The notes under the pieces: model-generated
Seen by the model: the letters and a program-made list of their open reading frames with translations, nothing else
Database searches by the model: none
Told to the model about the DNA's origin: nothing
Position numbers and translations under genes: made by a program
Shown here: positions 59,779-64,000 of the stretch, piece by piece
Numbering within the stretch: the stretch's first letter is position 1
How the letters are laid out: every line of letters starts with the position of its first letter
Assembly: GCA_964641665.1 (NCBI GenBank)
Contig: CAZXKO010000021.1
Location: 1 to 64,000 of the forward strand
Direction: 5' to 3'
DNA length: 64,000 nucleotides
From: Gp1-AA133 sp964641665
GTDB lineage: Bacteria; Acidobacteriota; Terriglobia; Terriglobales; Acidobacteriaceae

Positions 59779-61788
59779 ATGATGAAACGAGTACTAGCCC
59801 AGCTGCTTTTGTGCGTGCTGGCCGTAAGCACGATAGCTGCTTTTGGCCAAACTGCGACCAGTGGCACTGCCAAGGCGCGCAAAGCGCCCAAGGCAGCCAA
59901 GGCGCCCGCCGCACCGAGCGTCGCGAGCCAGTTGAAGACCATGTCGGATGCCCTCGAGGCTCAGCAGAAACAGATCGAGGCGCTCCGACAAGAGGTGCAG
60001 AGTCGTGATCAAGCCGTCCAGCAGTTGCAGCAGCGGCTCGACCAGGGCCAGGCGGCCGCCGCCCAGGCTCAGGCCAAGGCCGAATCGGCGAGCGCTGAGG
60101 CTAGCAAGCAGGAGCAGTCCGTTACCGCGCTCCGCACCGACGTCGACGACCTCAAGCAGAATGCCACCACCACCGTGCTCTCTCTGCAAGAGACGCAGAA
60201 GAACATCAAAGAGGCCATCGAAAGCCCGGCGGCGATCCACTTCAAAGGGGTTACGCTCACTCCGGGCGGCTTCGTCGCCGCTGAAACCGTCTCGCGGCAA
60301 CGAGCAACGAGTGCCGATATAAATACTCCGTTCACAGGAATTCCTTTTGCGGGGAACGACCTGTCCAGGGTTGCCGAGAACGCTTTCACAGCTCGCCAGA
60401 GCCGCCTAACCCTGCTCGCGGAAAGCAAGGTCGGAGACGTCAAACTGACCGGCTACTATGAGGGCGACTTTCTGGGCACCGGCGTGACTTCGAACAACCG
60501 CCAGAGCAACAGCTACGTGTTTCGCCAGCGGCAGGTTTACGCGCAAGCGGCATTCGACAACGGATGGAGCTTCACCGGCGGTCAGATGTGGACCCTGGCG
60601 ACAGAGGACAGAAAGGGCATCCAGAACCGGCAAGAAGCCCTTCCGATGATTATTGATCCGCAATACGTGGTCGGTTTCACCTGGGCTCGGCAATATGGCT
60701 TCCGTGTTGTTAAGGACTTTGGCGGTAAGTTCGCCCTGGGCATTTCGATTGAAGGGCCGCAGGCGACCATCGGTGGACGCGGTTTCTCGCTCGTCACCAC
60801 AACAACTGTTGGTTCCGCATCCGTGGCCACGACCGGCAATACCTTCCTCGATGCTCCCGGCGCGGGCGCTGGTCTGTATAACTTTATTGACACGTCTGGG
60901 TACACCGTCAACAAGGCGCCCGACCTGATGGTCAAGGCAGCCCTGGACCCGGGATGGGGCCACTACGAAGTGTTCGGTATCCTCAGCACGTTCCGCAACC
61001 GGGTCTATCCCTGCGGTGTGGTGGGAACGAACTCCAAGGACACGGTGGTTCCGGCCACTACCACGTCGATTCCCTGCCCGGTTGACGGCACCTTTACGCC
61101 CAGTGCGGCTGGCGCGTTCGACGACACCAGCACCGGCGGCGGCGCAGGCGCAAGCTTCCGTGTTCCCTTGTTTGCCAAGAAACTTGATCTGTTCGGCAAA
61201 GCCGTCGGCGGAGAGGGCATCGGCCGTTACGGCTCGGCTCAGTTGGCCGACTTGACCTTCCGCCCCGACGGGACGCAGGCCTTGATCCGTACTGGTCATG
61301 GAATGTTCGGTTTCGAACTCCACGCCACCAAGAAAGTGGATATCTACACTTATTTCGGCGCGGAATACGCAGACCGCACGGCATACAAGGGGTACAACAG
61401 CATTACCGTCACGAAAACGCCAGCGATTCCGGTCGTGGGCGGTCCGAATATTGCCGCCACCACCACGACGGCGTTCAAGCTGAACCAGATCGGTGGATAC
61501 GGCTCCCCCTTCGCGAATAACTCCGGTTGCAACACCGAAGTGCCACCGGCCAATCAACTCACACCTGGCAGCGGAAGTTGCGCTGGCGACATTCGCATTA
61601 TCAAGGAAGGAACCATCGGATTCTGGCACCGGATCTACCAGGGTCCCAAAGGCGGTCTGCGCTGGGGACTCCAGTACTCCTACTTCGAAAAGGACGGCTG
61701 GTACGGCAATAACAATACTGCTAACAGCGTTTCCCCGAAGGCCATCGATAACATGTTCTGGACGTCGTTCCGCTACTACTTGCCGTAG
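59779..61788 (+). CDS. Outer-membrane porin with N-terminal coiled coil
   Basis: A 669-residue outer-membrane protein with a strong ribosome site and a signal peptide cut near AAFGQ. Residues about 27-45 are Ala/Lys/Pro-rich. About 50-150 is a long heptad coiled coil (LEAQQKQIEALRQEVQSRD), which in related porins trimerises or anchors to peptidoglycan. A barrel follows from about 160 to the end (FVAAETVSRQ, LTLLAESKVGDVKLTGYYEGDF, RQVYAQAAFDNGWSFTGGQMWTL), with alternating strands and a final aromatic segment (TSFRYYLP). It resembles Acidobacteriota 'DcaP-like' or SO-type porins. Substrate undetermined. An intrinsic terminator lies 20 bp after the stop. Context gives no further hint of substrate. 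Confidence 0.85.
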   Translation: MMKRVLAQLLLCVLAVSTIAAFGQTATSGTAKARKAPKAAKAPAAPSVASQLKTMSDALEAQQKQIEALRQEVQSRDQAVQQLQQRLDQGQAAAAQAQAKAESASAEASKQEQSVTALRTDVDDLKQNATTTVLSLQETQKNIKEAIESPAAIHFKGVTLTPGGFVAAETVSRQRATSADINTPFTGIPFAGNDLSRVAENAFTARQSRLTLLAESKVGDVKLTGYYEGDFLGTGVTSNNRQSNSYVFRQRQVYAQAAFDNGWSFTGGQMWTLATEDRKGIQNRQEALPMIIDPQYVVGFTWARQYGFRVVKDFGGKFALGISIEGPQATIGGRGFSLVTTTTVGSASVATTGNTFLDAPGAGAGLYNFIDTSGYTVNKAPDLMVKAALDPGWGHYEVFGILSTFRNRVYPCGVVGTNSKDTVVPATTTSIPCPVDGTFTPSAAGAFDDTSTGGGAGASFRVPLFAKKLDLFGKAVGGEGIGRYGSAQLADLTFRPDGTQALIRTGHGMFGFELHATKKVDIYTYFGAEYADRTAYKGYNSITVTKTPAIPVVGGPNIAATTTTAFKLNQIGGYGSPFANNSGCNTEVPPANQLTPGSGSCAGDIRIIKEGTIGFWHRIYQGPKGGLRWGLQYSYFEKDGWYGNNNTANSVSPKAIDNMFWTSFRYYLP

Positions 61789-61810
61789 ACGACCGCAAAT
61801 CTCAATGCAA

Positions 61811-61846
61811 GACCCCGCTGGCATTGCTGCCCGCGGGGCTTTTTTT
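61811..61846 (+). terminator. Intrinsic terminator after the porin gene
   Basis: CCCCGC at 61813-61818 pairs with GCGGGG at 61833-61838, followed by CTTTTTTT. It lies just after the porin stop and before the convergent SDR gene. Confidence 0.85.
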
Positions 61847-61908
61847 GGGGGCGAGGAATCGCCGCTCTTCCATCTGCGAAAAGTGGCAACCCTCCCGGTC
61901 CATGCTTT

Positions 61909-62865
61909 TCACGGGTGGGAGCGGCTGCGGCGGCCCAATTCAGCATCTTCTCGCGAGAGTCCGGTAAGCTTGGCACTCTGTTCCCACACCGCGCGCGATT
62001 TATTTTCATCTCGTGATTCTGCGGAAGACGGGACTTCCTTGAAGCCATCGAAGTATCGGCCGCTCACATCAGAGTATTTCTCGTCCATCAGCAGACTCCC
62101 GAGCGCTTGTGCCGCTTCGTCCTCCGTTGAGAGATGAGAACCCATAAAGTTGACGACCCAGCCATTGGTCATGATTTTCTTCATGATCGGATTCATGTCT
62201 CTGCCAGCCTGCGTGGTGGGAACTACCCCGGGCGACCAGGAATTCACGGTGACCGGTTTTCCCATCTGCCGGAGTTTTCGATCGAACTCATATGCTGTCA
62301 TCATCGCGTACATCTTTGCTGTTCCGTAACGGGCCATCGGTTGCAGCTTCGCGGCCGTACCGATGCCGCGTGCCAGGTCCTCCACCGGTCCGTATCGTGG
62401 AGGGGCAATTCTGCCCATCCTGGTCGCGGCTGGATCGTGGAGATCACTCGATACACAAATGATGCGCGCCGGCGTGGTCAGGCGTTCTACAAGGAGATTA
62501 GCCAGCAGGAAATGACCTAGAAAATTCAATTGGAACGTCCGCTCAAAACCGTCCTCGGTAAATTCGAGGGATTTTGCCTTCACGTTGATGCCGCCCGCGT
62601 TGAGAATGAGGCCGCTTAAAGGAGCAATTTGCATTGCGGCCAGTGCGGCAGGCACGCGGCGAACGGAGGAGAGGGAGAAGAGATCGAGCGGCACGAAACT
62701 GATGCGCGAAGCCGGATGAGCTAGCCTGATTGCGCCGATAGCCGCGTTTGCTTTCGACTCACTTCGACACGCGAGTACAACGTGCCAGTCAGCACTTGCG
62801 GCAAGGAACTTGGCAGTTGCAAACCCGATCCCGACATTTGCCCCGGTGATGACGACTGTTCTCAT
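61909..62865 (-). CDS. Short-chain dehydrogenase/reductase (SDR)
   Basis: A 318-residue NAD(P)-dependent oxidoreductase. The Rossmann motif TGANVGIG is at about 7-14, the NAG motif in LILNAGG near 89-95 and the catalytic YGTAK pair near 180. The preceding Ser lies in IICVSSDLHD near 138-147. The pattern resembles the protochlorophyllide-reductase-like/retinol-dehydrogenase subgroup. Substrate unknown. The start overlaps the upstream membrane-protein stop by 4 bp (ATGA), so the three genes from 63858 to 61909 form an operon. Confidence 0.9.
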   Translation of the reverse strand: MRTVVITGANVGIGFATAKFLAASADWHVVLACRSESKANAAIGAIRLAHPASRISFVPLDLFSLSSVRRVPAALAAMQIAPLSGLILNAGGINVKAKSLEFTEDGFERTFQLNFLGHFLLANLLVERLTTPARIICVSSDLHDPAATRMGRIAPPRYGPVEDLARGIGTAAKLQPMARYGTAKMYAMMTAYEFDRKLRQMGKPVTVNSWSPGVVPTTQAGRDMNPIMKKIMTNGWVVNFMGSHLSTEDEAAQALGSLLMDEKYSDVSGRYFDGFKEVPSSAESRDENKSRAVWEQSAKLTGLSREDAELGRRSRSHP

Positions 62866-63332
62866 CGCCCCACCCCCGATTCCTTGAGCAGTCGAGTCTG
62901 CACGGCGAGTCCCAGCGTGTTCAACACCAGGAACACGATTTCAACGATGGTGATCACCCATTGGTTGCCCATCGCCAGAGTCGTGCCGTCATTGACGAAG
63001 CCGAAGATCCGCACTGCGAGGGTCACTCCCATAAAGACGGCGAGTTCCAAGTGCCCCAGCCACAGCCGTTTTTCGGAAAGTAGAAAGGTGATCAACATGG
63101 CTAGCAAGGCGACCATCCAGGCCCCAATAACCCGTGTATCCGTGAACGCTTCGGGCGTATGCAGAGTCACGCCCGGCGTAGCGTGCCCCGGATTCGTGAG
63201 GAAGCGAATGCTGATGAGGCTGAAAACGAGGCCGGGTGGGAACATGACCAGGCGGCTGAGCCATGGTGCAAGAGACCAGAGCCTTCCCGTCCGGGGTAAT
63301 GGCGTTGCGGCATGGATAGTACTTGTGCTCAT
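62862..63332 (-). CDS. Small multi-pass membrane protein
   Basis: A 156-residue membrane protein started at ATG 63332; an open frame continues to 63599 but reads into the neighbouring gene. Four hydrophobic segments are visible (about 24-45, 60-82, 85-107, 118-140). The GHLELAVFMGVTLAVRIFGFVNDG region recalls DUF4345-type proteins. Function unknown. It overlaps the SDR start by 4 bp. Confidence 0.75.
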   Translation of the reverse strand: MSTSTIHAATPLPRTGRLWSLAPWLSRLVMFPPGLVFSLISIRFLTNPGHATPGVTLHTPEAFTDTRVIGAWMVALLAMLITFLLSEKRLWLGHLELAVFMGVTLAVRIFGFVNDGTTLAMGNQWVITIVEIVFLVLNTLGLAVQTRLLKESGVGR

Positions 63333-63408
63333 TGGATTTCCGTTGTCTCCCTTTCTCTGGAACAGATTCGATCTGTTTTGCTTGCTACGCATGATCTTGC
63401 GCCGAACA

Positions 63409-63858
63409 TCAGACGCCCCTTGAGGCCCAGCCTTCAGCGGGTCTTTCGACGATTTGACTTGCACCCGTACGACGACGGTCCAGGCTCCAGAAAGCCTCCG
63501 GATGCCGGACCCACGTCCCGATCCACGCAAGCGACAACAGAACGGACGGTCCCCCGACTTTCGAGTACTCGCTGAGTTGCACGTGAGTGCAGACCGCACC
63601 GCCCAGGAAGGCGGAAAATAACAAAAGGCCCAACGACCGCGTGCGCGGGAAAAGAAACGATGCGGCGCTCAAAAGTTCGAGTATCGCGACAAGCGTAAGC
63701 TTGCCATCGGAGAAGCCAGACGCTGCCATTTGCGCAACGACGGCCGGCACATGCGCAACTTTCAATAACCCGCTCAAAGCTACTGCCAATCCTGGCAAGA
63801 CAATCAGGGCGCTTCCGGCAATCCGGCGAGTACGTTTCTGTGTGGAGTCGCGATCCAT
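63409..63858 (-). CDS. DoxX-like four-helix membrane protein
   Basis: A 149-residue membrane protein, start ATG 63858 (an extension to 63990 has no ribosome site and is not protein-like). Four hydrophobic segments are present, with GLLKVAHVPAVVAQMAASGF and GKLTLVAILELLSAASFLFPRTRSLG typical of the DoxX/DoxD-like group. Such proteins often sit beside small oxidoreductases. First gene of the operon with the small membrane protein and the SDR. The last ~20 residues are charged and not conserved-looking. Confidence 0.8.
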   Translation of the reverse strand: MDRDSTQKRTRRIAGSALIVLPGLAVALSGLLKVAHVPAVVAQMAASGFSDGKLTLVAILELLSAASFLFPRTRSLGLLLFSAFLGGAVCTHVQLSEYSKVGGPSVLLSLAWIGTWVRHPEAFWSLDRRRTGASQIVERPAEGWASRGV

Positions 63859-64000
63859 TGAAATTCCTCTCCGCGCTCGCGGTAGCTCGTTCCGGTTGCG
63901 CCGGAGTTCTCGACAAGCAACCACCCCTAGTTCGGTCGGCGCTCCGTCTCCGCTGACCCTAAGACCAGCGAGCGATGCAATTCGTGACACTTGAGGAAGT
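63859..64000. other. Window edge without a recognised gene
   Basis: 142 bp upstream of the DoxX-like operon. No complete gene or named site is visible; a gene may begin beyond the window. Confidence 0.4.

Noticed and set aside
60406..61824. 472-codon minus-strand frame opposite the porin
   Set aside because: It includes the antisense of the terminator and lacks a signal or start; the porin has both.
1..64000. Mobile elements, CRISPR arrays, prophage or integration sites
   Set aside because: No transposase, integrase, regularly spaced repeats or tRNA-associated duplications were seen; base composition and gene density stay even across the window.

Overview
The window is a high-GC, densely coded chromosomal segment that looks like an Acidobacteriota genome, most likely class Terriglobia or a close relative. 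The evidence is family content: a very large Oar-like TonB receptor with an N-terminal carboxypeptidase-regulatory domain, an 'Acidobacteria-type' VWA secreted protein, BACON repeats, an ECF sigma factor fused by overlap to a kinase-TPR gene, and FecR/CHASE2 genes. Lineage is inferred, since no rRNA gene is present. I see no phage, transposase, integrase, tRNA or CRISPR array.

Layout. (1) 155-6292 (+): a redox module with a NuoE-NuoF fusion, a NuoG-like iron-sulfur protein carrying two cyclic-nucleotide-binding domains, a membrane protein with paired helix histidines and a ten-haem cytochrome c. It converges on 12278-6286 (-), a beta-barrel gene overlapping a ten-haem-class cytochrome with an LVIVD propeller. 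(2) 12438-19005: zwf, a FecR/CHASE2-adenylate cyclase pair (-) and a GlcG/HbpS-like lipoprotein. (3) 19391-21772: a monohaem BACON-repeat surface protein ended by a perfect 15-bp terminator. (4) 22028-27355 (+): lysC, hom, then ilvB-ilvH preceded by what reads as a complete promoter/leader-peptide/attenuator. (5) 27378-40986: an aromatic-acid locus with a TonB receptor, pcaG, pcaH, cytochrome c, a Tat-exported ThDP enzyme, a Tat-exported amidohydrolase, an IclR/PcaR-type regulator, a 4,5-dihydroxyphthalate-decarboxylase-family protein, a permease and a second cytochrome c. (6) 41071-49450: an acyl-CoA mutase large subunit and three secreted proteins. (7) 49761-52987: ECF sigma factor and Ser/Thr kinase. 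(8) 58854-53070 (-): a tripartite RND efflux operon. (9) 59120-63858: a small secreted protein, a coiled-coil porin and a three-gene SDR/DoxX-like operon.

How parts work together. In region 5 a 27-bp element, GCCGCACAA-N5-CGATTATCGCACA, occurs twice with identical spacing: once between the regulator and the decarboxylase-family gene (37555-37581) and once, inverted, 22 bp upstream of the TonB receptor gene (30924-30950). This ties outer-membrane uptake and aromatic breakdown into one predicted regulon. In region 4 the leader peptide has a Leu/Val run rich in GTA codons, and its stop codon overlaps a strand that can pair with the downstream hairpin, as in ribosome-mediated attenuation.

The best candidate for an undescribed system is region 1: an NADH-diaphorase-like flavoprotein feeding an iron-sulfur wire interrupted by two cAMP/cGMP sensor domains, then haem proteins and perhaps an outer-membrane cytochrome conduit. 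An adenylate cyclase lies a few kilobases away. The wiring, direction and ligand are inferences.
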